Of a stretch of 64,000 nt of DNA, positions 9,156 to 27,590 are shown piece after piece; within the stretch, counting starts at the first letter, position 1; each line of letters begins with the position of its first letter. The notes under the pieces were generated by a model that was not told where the DNA came from, did not search any database, and was given only the letters and a program-made list of their open reading frames with translations. The translations under genes were made by a program, and so were the position numbers. This DNA comes from Defluviimonas sp. SAOS-178_SWC (lineage in GTDB: Bacteria; Pseudomonadota; Alphaproteobacteria; Rhodobacterales; Rhodobacteraceae). Location: contig NZ_CP156081.1 in assembly GCF_039830135.1 (NCBI RefSeq), positions 854,001 to 918,000 on the forward strand, in the 5' to 3' direction.

Positions 9156-10517
9156 TCAGATTTCAGCGATATTCAGCCAGACCCCGCCCTCCGGTCGAAG
9201 CGTCAGGATCAGCACGGGTCTCGGGTCGCGCCCCGGAACCGGCGTGAAGCGAAACCGGGCAAGAAGGGTGGCGAGCACGATCACCGCCTCCTGCAGCGCG
9301 AAGGACGCGCCGATGCAGATACGGGGCCCGCCGCCGAAGGGCAGGTAGGCGAAGCGGTCCACGGTTTTCGGATCGGCGAAACGGCCGGGATCGAAGCGGT
9401 GCGGATCGGGCCAGAGCGCGTGGTTCCGGTGGAGCGCATAGATCGGCAGCATCACCGTGTCGCCGGGCCGGACCTCACGCCCGCAAAGCGTGTCATGGGC
9501 GCGCGCGGTGCGGGACAGGAAGGCGGCGGGCGGGTAAAGGCGCAAAGTCTCGTCGACGATCTGCCGGCAGTAGGGCAGGGCGGGCAGGTCGGCCACCGTC
9601 GCGGCCCGGGTCCCGAGCGCTGCCTTGGCCTCCGCGCGCGCCCGGTCCTGCACGGCCGGATCGAAGGCGGAGAGATAGAGCGCCCAGGCCAGCGTCAGCG
9701 CCGTCGTTTCATGTCCCGCGACGATGAAGGTCAGAAGATTGTCGCGCAGTTCGGCCGTGTTCATCCGCCGCTTCGTCTCCGGATCCTCGCCGTCGAGAAG
9801 CAGGTCGAGAAGGTCCGGCACCTCGCACGGACCCGCGCCGCGCCGGTGCTCGATCGCCGCGTCGGCCATCGCCTTCATCGCCCGCATCGCCGGGGCGTTG
9901 ACCATCCGCGACGGGCGCGGCACCCAGGCCGGCGCCCCGATGATGTCGAGGAGCGAGACCCGCGCGGAGCCGGCGATGTAGGCGTCGATGGCGCGGTGCA
10001 CGCCGCTCCGGTCGAAGGCCTCGCCACCCGAAAAGGTGACGTCGGAAATCACCTCGAAAGTCGTCGTCACCATCTCGTCGTAAAGGTTCGCCGCGCGCCC
10101 GGTCTGCGCGGCGACCCGCCCGGCCGCGCGCCCGGCGGCAAGCGTCATCACCGGCGCCAGCGCCTGGACGTTCCGGACCGAAAAGGCCGGCGCCGCGGCG
10201 CGGCGCTGCCAGTGCCAGTGCGCGCCCTCGGCGATGAAGAGGCTGTCGCCGATCGCCGGGCCGAGGATCATCTTGGTCACGTCGGATTTCGGGTAATCCT
10301 CGACCCGGTCCTTGAGGATGCGGCGATTGGCGCCGGGATCCATCACCATGTGCCAGCGCTTCACCGTGCGGCCGGAGACCATCGGCTGCCGGGTCGCGAT
10401 TTCGGGGATCAGTTCGAGGAGATTGCGCCGCCCGGTGCGGAAACTGTCCCAGACGCCCAGGGGGCGGGTGCCAAGCGGCACCTGGACGGGGGTGGCGGTG
10501 GGCTGTGGCATGTCCAT
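9156..10517 (-). CDS. Cytochrome P450
   Basis: A 453-residue soluble P450 that uses reduced partners to hydroxylate an unknown, probably lipid-like, substrate. The hallmarks are in order: WHWQRRAAAPAFS (C-helix), the I-helix oxygen-activation motif AGHETT, ExxR in DETLRLYPP, and the heme-ligand loop FGGGPRICIG with Cys at about 401. No fused reductase is present and no ferredoxin gene is adjacent. The ATG at 10517 is preceded by CGGAG about 7 bases upstream. It is monocistronic, with some 250 bp of non-coding sequence after its stop. Confidence 0.95.
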   Translation of the reverse strand: MDMPQPTATPVQVPLGTRPLGVWDSFRTGRRNLLELIPEIATRQPMVSGRTVKRWHMVMDPGANRRILKDRVEDYPKSDVTKMILGPAIGDSLFIAEGAHWHWQRRAAAPAFSVRNVQALAPVMTLAAGRAAGRVAAQTGRAANLYDEMVTTTFEVISDVTFSGGEAFDRSGVHRAIDAYIAGSARVSLLDIIGAPAWVPRPSRMVNAPAMRAMKAMADAAIEHRRGAGPCEVPDLLDLLLDGEDPETKRRMNTAELRDNLLTFIVAGHETTALTLAWALYLSAFDPAVQDRARAEAKAALGTRAATVADLPALPYCRQIVDETLRLYPPAAFLSRTARAHDTLCGREVRPGDTVMLPIYALHRNHALWPDPHRFDPGRFADPKTVDRFAYLPFGGGPRICIGASFALQEAVIVLATLLARFRFTPVPGRDPRPVLILTLRPEGGVWLNIAEI

Positions 10518-10847
10518 GGGCAGACTCCGTGCGCGTCCTTAATATAAGGCCGGGGCGGGAACGGCCAAGTCCGGCCGTAGATATGAGGCAGCCGCCAAAG
10601 GATTTCGGGGCTTTCGTGCATGACAGCGGGATCGCGCTGGCGAGGAATGCGAAGCCCACCGGCCCCTTGCCGCCCGCGCCCTTCTGCCGAAGCCCGCCGA
10701 TGTTGCGCCGGCCGGCGCCGCGCCGCAGGCCGCTCCGCCGACCGCAGAGACCAACTGACGCTTGATTTTTTTCGGGCCAGCCGATACGCAGCGCGCGATA
10801 TTGACACGGGGCACTGAAGCCCCCCCAGACCACGAGGCGCCCGCGAC
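10518..10847. other. Divergent P450/tuf control region without a gene
   Basis: This 330-bp stretch has no credible gene. Near the P450 start is a 13-bp palindrome, CCTTAATATAAGG at 10537-10549, an AT-rich dyad in GC-rich surroundings and a possible operator. On the tuf side TTGATT (10762-10767) followed by GATACG (10783-10788) is a possible promoter with a short 15-base spacer. The middle is GC-rich and featureless. Confidence 0.5.
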
Positions 10848-12023
<1,176 letters not shown>

Positions 12024-12042
12024 GACGCGCAGAGCGCGGAAC

Positions 12043-12070
12043 AAAGGGCCGCCCGCCGGGCGGCCCTTTT
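12043..12070 (+). terminator. Intrinsic terminator after tuf copy 1
   Basis: A perfect 9-bp GC stem (GGGCCGCCC with GGGCGGCCC), loop GCC, flanked by AAA and TTTT. Confidence 0.9.
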
Positions 12071-12136
12071 CGTTTGAGGGGAAGAAAAGCCCGCTTGATT
12101 TCCCCTTTCGGGCATCGTAGGACACAGCCCGGCCTT

Positions 12137-12212
12137 AGGGGTATAGCTCAGTTGGTAGAGCATCGGTCTCCAAAACCGAGGGTCGTGGGTTCGAGTCCCC
12201 CTGCCCCTGCCA
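12137..12212 (+). tRNA. tRNA-Trp (anticodon CCA)
   Basis: 76 nt with the CCA end encoded. The acceptor stem AGGGGTA pairs with TGCCCCT, with one G-T pair. The D-arm has AGCTCAGTTGGTAGAGC, the anticodon loop reads CTCCAAA with anticodon CCA, and the T-arm is GTGGGTTCGAGTCCCCC. A tRNA-Trp just before secE is the standard alphaproteobacterial order. Confidence 0.97.
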
Positions 12213-12386
12213 GGTCTTATCAATGCCATGACGTCGAACCTTGCCGCCTCGTATCGGCAATTTTCGGCGCTGGTTCCGCCAGCCTGATTCTTCATGCTGA
12301 CAGGACCGCTTTGGCGCTGTAACAGAAGCAGCCGTCCGCCTTATTCGGGGGGTATTGTCTTCCGCGCCTCCCAGCTCCGGTTTCCC

Positions 12387-13094
12387 ATGCTGCCATCGTT
12401 CGCCCGCGTCCCGACTGCAATCTTTCTGGCGGCCTGCCTTTCCTCCGGAACGGCGGCGGCGGAGGTGGCGTCGTATCGCGTGGAATTCGGCGGCCGTGTT
12501 CTTGGGACCGTGACTTTCAGCGACGGGGCAAAGGGGGGCGGGCAATCCCTGCGGACGACTCTGGACAATACGCCATTCGGCCTCTTCGACGGAACGTTCG
12601 AGGCGGACTCCCGACTCGAAGGCGAATCTGCGGGGGAAACGCGTCGGCTTTATGCCAGCAAAAGCCGGTCGACCCGCAAGGCGCGTGACATCTCCTTTGT
12701 GATCGACGCCGGACGCGCCGAAGAAACCGTCGTGTCGCCGGCCAGCGAAGAGACGTCCCTGTCGGTGCCGGACGCGGTGCCGGCCAGCGTGATCGACCCT
12801 GTCGCAGCCTTCGGCCGGATCGTCCGTGCCAAAGGCTGCCCTGAAGGGTTCACGTTCTATGATGGCCGCCGTGTCGACGAAATCGTGCCGTCCGGAGCGG
12901 ACGTTTCCGGCGGAATGACACGATGCAAGATCACGTTCACGGTGATCGCCGGGCCGGGCCATCTGTCGCCATTCCGCTTCACGGAATTCAGCATGATGGC
13001 GCTTTACGATGCCGGCGAAGGCTCCGGAAAGGGGCTCCGGGAAATTGACGTGCGCGCAGGACTGCTGGGAATCAGGCTGATTGCAGCCGACTGA
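12387..13094 (+). CDS. Exported protein resembling the DUF3108 family
   Basis: A 235-residue protein with a signal peptide (MLPSFARVPTAIFLAACLSSGTAAAE) and a beta-rich mature part: SYRVEFGGRVLGTVTFS, paired cysteines in KGCPEGFTFYDGRR and TRCKITF, and KGLREIDVRAGLLGIRLIAAD at the end. This resembles DUF3108 cell-envelope proteins of alphaproteobacteria; function unknown. The start at 12387 puts the signal peptide at the N-terminus; the longer upstream frame adds only non-conserved residues. It sits between tRNA-Trp and secE. Confidence 0.75.
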   Translation: MLPSFARVPTAIFLAACLSSGTAAAEVASYRVEFGGRVLGTVTFSDGAKGGGQSLRTTLDNTPFGLFDGTFEADSRLEGESAGETRRLYASKSRSTRKARDISFVIDAGRAEETVVSPASEETSLSVPDAVPASVIDPVAAFGRIVRAKGCPEGFTFYDGRRVDEIVPSGADVSGGMTRCKITFTVIAGPGHLSPFRFTEFSMMALYDAGEGSGKGLREIDVRAGLLGIRLIAAD

Positions 13095-13163
13095 GGGCGG
13101 CGGACGGGGCTGGTCCGCCACGCCTGCGGTTTCCCGGTCTTCGGCGCGACCCTGCCATCAGGC

Positions 13164-13192
13164 TTGAATTTGCCGCGCCGCGCGCGTATCTC
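13164..13192 (+). promoter_or_regulatory. Predicted secE-nusG promoter
   Basis: TTGAAT (13164-13169), a 17-base spacer, then TATCTC (13187-13192), about 36 bases before the secE start. It has the same layout as the other r-protein promoters in this window. Confidence 0.6.
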
Positions 13193-13227
13193 CCACCCGT
13201 TGCAACAGACCCCGAAGCGAGACGCGC

Positions 13228-13416
13228 ATGGCCACCAATCCCCTGCAATTCCTCCAGCAGGTCCGCTCAGAGACCGCCAAGGTCCACTGGCCGACCCGCA
13301 AGGAAGTGGTCACGACCACGATCATGGTCTTCATCATGGCGGCGCTGACCTCGCTTTTCTTCTTCCTCGTCGATCGGGTCATCCAGCTCGGTCTGAGCGC
13401 GGTGCTCGGGATCTGA
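13228..13416 (+). CDS. secE: Preprotein translocase subunit SecE
   Basis: 62 residues, the short single-helix alphaproteobacterial form. The N-terminus has the conserved amphipathic LQQVRSETAKVHWPTRKEV, which clamps SecY, followed by one transmembrane segment (about 28-48). It stabilises SecY in the SecYEG channel. nusG follows after about 190 bp, the usual pair. Confidence 0.97.
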   Translation: MATNPLQFLQQVRSETAKVHWPTRKEVVTTTIMVFIMAALTSLFFFLVDRVIQLGLSAVLGI

Positions 13417-13609
13417 CGCCAAGGTGCCGGTCGGGCCATTCGGCCTTGAAATCCGGGGCGAAGGCTTGTAGGTGAAGCCCACTCTCCCGGCACCGGCGCG
13501 CAACGATTCGGTATGCGCGCTGTTTTTTGTTCGGGTGAGGCTGGGGCAACCCAATGGAAATTCGGAATATTCCGGCGGTCAACCGTCGGTCGAGCGAGGT
13601 CTGAGGCAG

Positions 13610-14143
13610 ATGGCGAAGCGTTGGTATTCGGTGAGCGTTCTCTCGAATTTCGAGAAGAAGATCGCCGAACAGATCAGGCAAGCCGTGGTCGAGAAGGGCC
13701 TCGAGGACGAGATCGACGAGGTTCTGGTGCCGACCGAAGAGGTCCTGGAGATCCGCCGCGGCAAGAAGGTGACCTCGGAGCGCCGCTTCATGCCGGGCTA
13801 CGTGCTCGTGCACATGGACATGACGGATCGCGGCTATCACCTGATCACCTCGATCAACCGCGTCACAGGATTCCTCGGTCCGCAGGGCAAGCCGATGCCG
13901 ATGCGCGACAGCGAGGTGAACCAGATCCTCAACCGCGTCGAGGAAGGCGAGGCCGCGCCGCGCAACCTGATCCGCTTCGAGGTCGGCGAGCAGGTGAAGG
14001 TGACCGACGGGCCGTTCGACGGCTTCTCGGGCATGGTCGAGGAAGTGGACGAACATACGAGCCGTCTCAAGGTGACGGTGTCGATCTTCGGGCGGCCGAC
14101 GCCGGTCGAACTGGAATTCACGCAGGTGCAGAAAGTCGCCTGA
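13610..14143 (+). CDS. nusG: Transcription termination/antitermination factor NusG
   Basis: 177 residues. The NGN domain (KRWYSVSVLSNFEKKIAEQI ... FMPGYVLVHMDM, INRVTGFLG) binds RNA polymerase, and the C-terminal KOW domain (FEVGEQVKVTDGPFDGFSGMVEEVD) contacts Rho or S10. Start at MAKRWYS; the upstream frame extension is not conserved. It links transcription to translation and Rho termination. Confidence 0.97.
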   Translation: MAKRWYSVSVLSNFEKKIAEQIRQAVVEKGLEDEIDEVLVPTEEVLEIRRGKKVTSERRFMPGYVLVHMDMTDRGYHLITSINRVTGFLGPQGKPMPMRDSEVNQILNRVEEGEAAPRNLIRFEVGEQVKVTDGPFDGFSGMVEEVDEHTSRLKVTVSIFGRPTPVELEFTQVQKVA

Positions 14144-14231
14144 CGTGTGAGCCGTGGGAGGCGAGCGCTACGGCGCGGACCGGACCACTAAACTGCATCC
14201 TTCCGGATGCCAGTGACAAAGGAGAGGCCAG

Positions 14232-14684
14232 ATGGCCAAGAAGGTAATCGGCAGCCTCAAGCTGCAAATCAAGGCGGGGCAGGCCAACCCCTCGCCCCCA
14301 GTTGGTCCGGCGCTGGGTCAGCGCGGCATCAACATCATGGAATTCTGCAAGGCCTTCAACGCGAAGACCCAGGAGATGGAGCCCGGTTCCCCGGTTCCGG
14401 TGATCATCACCTACTACGCGGACAAGTCGTTTTCGTTCGTGACGAAGACCGCGCCGGCCTCGTTCTACCTGAAGAAGGCCGCGGGCCTGAAGCCGGTGGG
14501 TAAGCGCAACCGTGCGAAGGGCTCCGAAAAGCCCGGTCGCGACGTGGCGGGATATGTGACCGTGGCCCAGGTGCGCGAAATCGCCGAAGCCAAGATGAAG
14601 GACCTTTCGGCCAATGACGTGGAGGCCGCGATGCAGATCATCCTCGGCTCCGCCCGTTCGATCGGCATCGAGGTGAAAGGGTAA
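14232..14684 (+). CDS. rplK: 50S ribosomal protein L11
   Basis: 150 residues, a little longer than the E. coli protein (142). It has the typical [34 protein letters not shown] start and the rRNA-binding C-terminal domain with [36 protein letters not shown] precedes the ATG. A small hairpin (GCATCC, TTCC, GGATGC at 14195-14210) lies in the leader, where L1 feedback control acts in other bacteria. rplA follows after three bases. Confidence 0.98.
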   Translation: MAKKVIGSLKLQIKAGQANPSPPVGPALGQRGINIMEFCKAFNAKTQEMEPGSPVPVIITYYADKSFSFVTKTAPASFYLKKAAGLKPVGKRNRAKGSEKPGRDVAGYVTVAQVREIAEAKMKDLSANDVEAAMQIILGSARSIGIEVKG

Positions 14685-14687
14685 GTC

Positions 14688-15386
14688 ATGGCCAAGCTCG
14701 GAAAACGTTCCACGGCGGCCCGCGCCGCCTTCGAAGGCAAGTCGAACCTTTCGGTCGAGGATGCCGTCAAGCTGATCAAGGGCGCCGCGTCGGCGAAGTT
14801 CGACGAGACGCTTGAAATCGCGATGAATCTCGGCGTCGATCCGCGCCACGCCGACCAGATGGTCCGGGGTGTCGTGACGCTGCCGAACGGCACCGGCAAG
14901 ACGGTCCGCGTGGCGGTCTTCGCCCGTGGCCCGAAAGCCGACGAGGCAAAATCCGCGGGGGCCGACATCGTCGGCGCCGAAGACCTGATGGAGACGATCC
15001 AGTCCGGCAAGATCGAGTTCGACCGTTGCATCGCGACGCCGGACATGATGCCGCTGGTCGGCCGTCTGGGCAAGATCCTCGGCCCCCGCAACCTGATGCC
15101 GAACCCGAAGGTCGGCACCGTGACGATGGACGTGAAAGCGGCTGTCGAGGCTGCGAAGGGCGGCGAAGTGCAGTTCAAGGTCGAGAAGGCCGGTGTCATC
15201 CATGCCGGGATCGGCAAGGTGTCGTTCGACGACGGCAAGTTGGCCGAGAACGTCCGCGCTTTCGTCGATGCCGTCACGCGGGCACGTCCGACCGGCGCGA
15301 AGGGGGCTTACCTCAAGAAGGTGTCGCTCTCCTCGACCATGGGGCCGGGCGTCAGCGTCGACCTGGTGTCGGCCTCGGGCAACTGA
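14688..15386 (+). CDS. rplA: 50S ribosomal protein L1
   Basis: 232 residues with the L1 hallmarks [40 protein letters not shown] and the final [17 protein letters not shown]1 forms the mobile L1 stalk at the E site and, by family knowledge, represses the L11-L1 message. It directly follows rplK. Confidence 0.98.
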   Translation: MAKLGKRSTAARAAFEGKSNLSVEDAVKLIKGAASAKFDETLEIAMNLGVDPRHADQMVRGVVTLPNGTGKTVRVAVFARGPKADEAKSAGADIVGAEDLMETIQSGKIEFDRCIATPDMMPLVGRLGKILGPRNLMPNPKVGTVTMDVKAAVEAAKGGEVQFKVEKAGVIHAGIGKVSFDDGKLAENVRAFVDAVTRARPTGAKGAYLKKVSLSSTMGPGVSVDLVSASGN

Positions 15387-15444
15387 GCCCGATCAAGAAT
15401 TCTCCGGGCCACATGCCCGGTGAATGGCGGGGCGGAAACGCCCC

Positions 15445-15590
15445 GTCCTGTCCGAGACGGAGGGTGGGGGAAGCTCCATAATTCCTTCCTGAGATGGGAA
15501 ACGAGACAGCATTTCCGGGGCCTTGCGCACCGGGCGATCCTGGCCTCGGGACCATCACGGACCCGAACGGCCCTGAAACGATCCGGGGCC
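15445..15590 (+). promoter_or_regulatory. L10 (rplJ) mRNA leader, autoregulatory structure
   Basis: The 246-bp rplA-rplJ gap contains the conserved L10-leader landmarks, GTCCGAGACGGAGGGTGG followed by TTCCTTCCTGAGATGGG, which bind the L10-(L12)4 complex in other bacteria. GC hairpins lie upstream (CCGGGC with GCCCGG near 15404-15421 and GGGGCG with CGCCCC near 15430-15444). The boundaries are approximate. Confidence 0.65.
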
Positions 15591-15632
15591 AGATGAGAGC
15601 CGGGGGGAAACCCCCATACTTGGAGTGAAACC

Positions 15633-16148
15633 GTGGATAGAGCCCAGAAAGAGAAAATGGTCGAGGAACTCGGCCAGATCTTCGAAAGCTCTGGCGTCGT
15701 GGTGGTTGCCCACTACGAAGGCATGACGGTTGCTCAGATGCAGGACCTGCGCGCGGAAATGCGTGCCGCGGGTGGGTCCGTCCGCGTCGCCAAGAACAAG
15801 CTCGCCAAGATCGCCCTGGACGGCAAGCCCTGCGCAAGCATCGGCGACCTGCTCACGGGCATGACCGTGCTGGCCTTTTCCGAAGACCCTGTCGCAGCTG
15901 CGAAGGTCGCGGATAAGTACGCCAAGGCTAACGACAAGTTCGTTATCCTCGGCGGTGCGATGGGCAGCACGGCTCTGGACACGGCCGGTGTGAAAGCCGT
16001 TGCCTCGATGCCGTCGCGGGAGGAGCTCATCGCTTCGATCGTGTCTTGCATCGGTGCACCTGCGTCGAACATCGCCGGGGCCATTGGCGCGCCTGCTTCG
16101 AACATCGCGGGCATCCTGTCGACCTTGGAAGAGCGGCAGGCCGCGTGA
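15633..16148 (+). CDS. rplJ: 50S ribosomal protein L10
   Basis: 171 residues, starting with GTG ([20 protein letters not shown]). The conserved [16 protein letters not shown] and [12 protein letters not shown] segments bind rRNA. The alanine-rich helical tail ([20 protein letters not shown]) carries the L7/L12 dimers. TGGAG lies about 8 bases before the GTG. Expression is probably limited by the leader upstream. Confidence 0.97.
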   Translation: MDRAQKEKMVEELGQIFESSGVVVVAHYEGMTVAQMQDLRAEMRAAGGSVRVAKNKLAKIALDGKPCASIGDLLTGMTVLAFSEDPVAAAKVADKYAKANDKFVILGGAMGSTALDTAGVKAVASMPSREELIASIVSCIGAPASNIAGAIGAPASNIAGILSTLEERQAA

Positions 16149-16214
16149 GCAACTTCGTGTCCTCAAAGGGCAAAGCCCGACGTTGGAACACAAACTTAGG
16201 AACGGAACAGAGAA

Positions 16215-16589
16215 ATGGCTGATCTGAAGAAACTCGCCGAAGAAATCGTGGGCCTGACGCTTCTCGAAGCGCAGGAACTCAAGACCATCCTGAAGGACGA
16301 ATACGGCATCGAGCCGGCTGCCGGTGGCGCCGTCATGGTTGCCGGCCCGGCTGCCGGCCCTGCCGAAGCCGCGGAAGAGAAGACCGAATTCGACGTCGTC
16401 CTGACCGACGCCGGCGCGCAGAAGATCAACGTGATCAAGGAAGTGCGCGCGATCACCGGTCTCGGCCTGAAGGAAGCCAAGGACCTCGTCGAGGCCGGCG
16501 GCAAGGTCAAGGAAGGCGCGGCGAAGGCCGAAGCCGAAGAGATCAAGAAGAAGCTCGAAGAGGCTGGCGCCAAGGTCGAGCTCAAGTAA
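16215..16589 (+). CDS. rplL: 50S ribosomal protein L7/L12
   Basis: 124 residues: the N-terminal dimerisation helices, an Ala/Gly/Pro hinge ([19 protein letters not shown]) and the globular factor-binding domain ([37 protein letters not shown]). It recruits translational GTPases. Inverted repeats that could process or attenuate the message lie between it and rpoB. Confidence 0.98.
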   Translation: MADLKKLAEEIVGLTLLEAQELKTILKDEYGIEPAAGGAVMVAGPAAGPAEAAEEKTEFDVVLTDAGAQKINVIKEVRAITGLGLKEAKDLVEAGGKVKEGAAKAEAEEIKKKLEEAGAKVELK

Positions 16590-16626
16590 TAGGGCGGGGT
16601 GCGCGAGCACTCCATCCGCTGAATTT

Positions 16627-16713
16627 GGCTGGGTCCGGGTCAATCCCGGGCCCAGCCGAACCTGTCTTGGAAGGGGCATCGGCCCCGATGGCGTGGACGA
16701 TGCCCCTTCCAAG
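16627..16713 (+). promoter_or_regulatory. Two strong inverted repeats in the rplL-rpoB gap
   Basis: The first (16627-16657) pairs GGCTGGGTCCGGG with CCCGGGCCCAGCC, one G-U pair. The second is a perfect 16-bp arm pair, 16666-16681 with 16698-16713 (CTTGGAAGGGGCATCG and its complement), with a 16-base loop. Neither is followed by a U-tract. By analogy with E. coli, where this gap holds an attenuator and an RNase III site, they may uncouple ribosomal protein from RNA polymerase expression (inference). Confidence 0.7.
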
Positions 16714-16848
16714 GCGCGGTTAAAGGTTCGGGAGCCCTCCGGTGGGACGGCGGGCATGAATTGAACCGACCCCCTTCATTCGCAAGCGGCGCGGCCCCGT
16801 GTCCCCGACGGTGCCGCCCCCGCGAAGAGACGAAAGGTGACGACGAGC

Positions 16849-20982
<4,134 letters not shown>

Positions 20983-21030
20983 GGGCGGCCACCCCCTTAC
21001 TTTCCCATCCCCTGACATGAAGGACGCAAG

Positions 21031-25287
<4,257 letters not shown>

Positions 25288-25308
25288 TCGCAGGCATATG
25301 CAGACAGA

Positions 25309-25336
25309 ACCCCCGCTTCGGCGGGGGTTTTCTTTT
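25309..25336 (+). terminator. Intrinsic terminator after rpoC
   Basis: The stem CCCCCGC with GCGGGGG and TTCG tetraloop, preceded by AA and followed by TTTTCTTTT. Confidence 0.92.
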
Positions 25337-25539
25337 GCCAACTCGGACATCCGCATGGGTGCGCGCCAGCGACCCTGCCAATGCTTACGCGGAGGTTTCC
25401 GTCGGGCATGGTCCCGGGCGCGGGGCCATCTCACCCCCTCCTCCGAATTCGCGTTGACGCGGCGGTCTGCGCGGTTGAGATACGGGAGAGCGGCCGGTCC
25501 GATCCCCGGAGGTGTCAGCCGCGCGAACCGGACGGACGG

Positions 25540-26448
25540 ATGCAGCTGACCGACAATTCCCGCGGCGCGCTTTACATGAGCATCGCCATGGCGGCGTTCA
25601 CCCTCAACGATACTTGCATGAAAGCGGTGACCGTCACACTGCCGCTTTACCAGGCCATCCTTCTCCGCGGCGGCCTGACCTGCATCGCGCTTCTGATTAT
25701 CGGGTGGCGGATGGGCGCGCTTCGGGTTCGCATCGCGAAAGAGGATCGCAAGTGGATCGCGCTCCGCTCCCTTGGCGAGGTCGCGGGAACGCTGACCTTC
25801 CTGACCGCGCTTCGGCAGATGCCGCTCGCCAATCTGTCGGCGATCCTGCAATTCCTGCCCCTCGCCGTGACGCTTACGGCAGCGCTCTTCCTGCGCGAGC
25901 CGGTCGGCTGGCGCCGGATGTCGGCAATCCTCACCGGCTTTTTCGGGGTTCTCCTGATCGTCCGCCCGGGCACGGCGGGCTTCGATCTCTGGTCGCTCGT
26001 CGGTCTGGCATCGGTCGCTTGCGTGGTCTTGCGCGACCTTGTCACAAGGCGGCTGTCGAGCAGTATGCCCTCGGCAATGGTGGCCCTCTACGCGGCGATT
26101 TCGGTTACCGTCACGGCCGCGATCCTCTTGCCGTTTGGCGGTTGGGCTGAGGTGACGCTCGGCTCGGCCCTTCTGATCGCGGGCGCGTCGGGCTTCCTGA
26201 TCATCGGATATCTGCTGATCGTCATGGCGGTGCGGGTCGGGGAAATCAGCCTTGTCGCGCCGTTCCGCTACACGGCGCTGGTCTTCGCCATCGCGCTCGG
26301 CTGGGCGGTGTTCGGGCAGCTGCCCGACACCCTCACGCTGACCGGTGCCGCCATCGTCATCGCGACGGGTATCTACACGTTCCACCGGGAACGCCGCCTT
26401 GGCCAGAAAGTCGCCATCCCGGAAACGGCGCCGCTTCGGATCCGGTAG
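25540..26448 (+). CDS. DMT-superfamily (EamA) inner-membrane transporter
   Basis: 302 residues with about ten hydrophobic helices in two EamA repeats: AFTLNDTCMKAV ... LFLREPVGWRRMSAILTGFFGVLLIVRPG in the first, FRYTALVFAIALGWAVFGQLPDTLTLTGAAIVIATGIY in the second. Such carriers export amino acids, nucleotides or similar small molecules; the substrate cannot be told. The start MQLTDNSRG follows GGACGGAC. It lies about 100 bp upstream of the glycosyltransferase set and may or may not share its transcript. Confidence 0.88.
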   Translation: MQLTDNSRGALYMSIAMAAFTLNDTCMKAVTVTLPLYQAILLRGGLTCIALLIIGWRMGALRVRIAKEDRKWIALRSLGEVAGTLTFLTALRQMPLANLSAILQFLPLAVTLTAALFLREPVGWRRMSAILTGFFGVLLIVRPGTAGFDLWSLVGLASVACVVLRDLVTRRLSSSMPSAMVALYAAISVTVTAAILLPFGGWAEVTLGSALLIAGASGFLIIGYLLIVMAVRVGEISLVAPFRYTALVFAIALGWAVFGQLPDTLTLTGAAIVIATGIYTFHRERRLGQKVAIPETAPLRIR

Positions 26449-26547
26449 CGGCGCCAAAGGCGGGCGCACATTTACTTTGCCGGCCCGGTGCAGTAGGACC
26501 GCCAGACATTCGGCGCCATCCGCCCCGGCCGAGAGATCAGGCAACTC

Positions 26548-27282
26548 ATGGTCACAGCTTCCATTGTGATTCCCGCCAAGAACGAGGCGGAGAACATCTC
26601 CGCCCTTCTGGACGGGATCGCGGCCGCGTTCGCAGGACAGACCGATCACGAAGTCATTGTCGTCGATGACGGCTCCACCGACACGATGCCCGATCTGGTT
26701 CGGGCGCGGATGACAGGGCAATCCAATCTGCGCCTCATTCGCCACGACGTGTCGGGCGGGCAGAGTGCCGCGGTCCATTCCGGTGTCCTGGCCGCGCGGG
26801 GTGAGTTCATCTGCACCCTCGACGGCGACGGCCAGAACCCTCCGGCCGAACTTCCAAAGCTGCTCGCGCCGCTCCTCGCCGACACGGCGGGCCGGATCGG
26901 CATCGTGGCCGGGCAGCGCGTCGGGCGGCAGGACACATGGTCGAAGAAAGCCGCGTCGCGCTTTGCCAACTGGATCCGGTCGCGGGCGCTGAAGGACGGC
27001 ACCCGCGATACGGGCTGCGGGCTCAAGGCATTCCGGCGCGACGCGTTCCTGCGGCTGCCGTTCTTCAACCACATGCACCGCTATCTTCCCGCGCTCTTTG
27101 CCCGCGACGGCTGGCAGGTCGCCCATGTCGACGTCAGCCACCGTCCGCGCGGGGCGGGGCGCTCGAACTACAACAATCTCCAGCGCGGCTTCGTCGGGGC
27201 CATCGACCTGATCGGCGTGATGTGGCTTCTGAGGCGCCGCAAGCGGGCACGGCCGACGGAAATCGGGCCGGATCGGAGTTGA
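26548..27282 (+). CDS. Family 2 glycosyltransferase, polyprenyl-phosphate sugar synthase-like
   Basis: 244 residues of the DPM1/DpmA type, which move a sugar from a nucleotide onto a lipid phosphate at the cytoplasmic face. The nucleotide-sugar motifs VIPAKNEAENI, VVDDGSTDT, DGDGQNPP (DxD) and the acceptor loop DTGCGLKAFRRD are clear. It starts a run of four genes with overlaps or 2-base gaps. With a LABN protein and a GT39 enzyme downstream, the likely product is the lipid-linked sugar donor for decorating lipid A or LPS core, as described for rhizobial RgtE/RgtF systems (inference). Confidence 0.88.
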   Translation: MVTASIVIPAKNEAENISALLDGIAAAFAGQTDHEVIVVDDGSTDTMPDLVRARMTGQSNLRLIRHDVSGGQSAAVHSGVLAARGEFICTLDGDGQNPPAELPKLLAPLLADTAGRIGIVAGQRVGRQDTWSKKAASRFANWIRSRALKDGTRDTGCGLKAFRRDAFLRLPFFNHMHRYLPALFARDGWQVAHVDVSHRPRGAGRSNYNNLQRGFVGAIDLIGVMWLLRRRKRARPTEIGPDRS

Positions 27283-27284
27283 TC

Positions 27285-27590
27285 ATGGACAAGGTCTTTG
27301 CGGTCCTCCATGTCGAAAGCTGGACCGAGTTCTGGTGGGTCGTCTTCGGGCTCTTCGGCCAGTTGATGTTCACCGGCCGTTTCCTCATCCAGTGGATCGC
27401 CTCGGAACGGGTGAAACGCTCGGTCGTGCCGATCGCATTCTGGTATTTTTCGATGGCGGGCGGGCTGATCCTGCTCAGCTACGCGATCTATCGCCGCGAC
27501 CCGGTCTTCGTGCTTGGTCAGTCGCTCGGCGTCTTTATCTACGCGCGCAACCTCTGGCTCATCCATCATGAAGCGCGCGAAAATGCCTGA
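27285..27590 (+). CDS. Small membrane protein with lipid-A-disaccharide-synthase N-terminal-like (LABN) domain
   Basis: 101 residues, three hydrophobic helices. WVVFGLFGQLMFTGRFLIQWIASERVKRSVVPIAFWYFSMAGG is the LABN signature, also seen in eukaryotic-like PQ-loop proteins. It starts two bases after the GT2 stop. Such proteins accompany DPM1-like enzymes and are proposed to help form or move the lipid-linked sugar; here that is inferred from context. Confidence 0.88.
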   Translation: MDKVFAVLHVESWTEFWWVVFGLFGQLMFTGRFLIQWIASERVKRSVVPIAFWYFSMAGGLILLSYAIYRRDPVFVLGQSLGVFIYARNLWLIHHEARENA

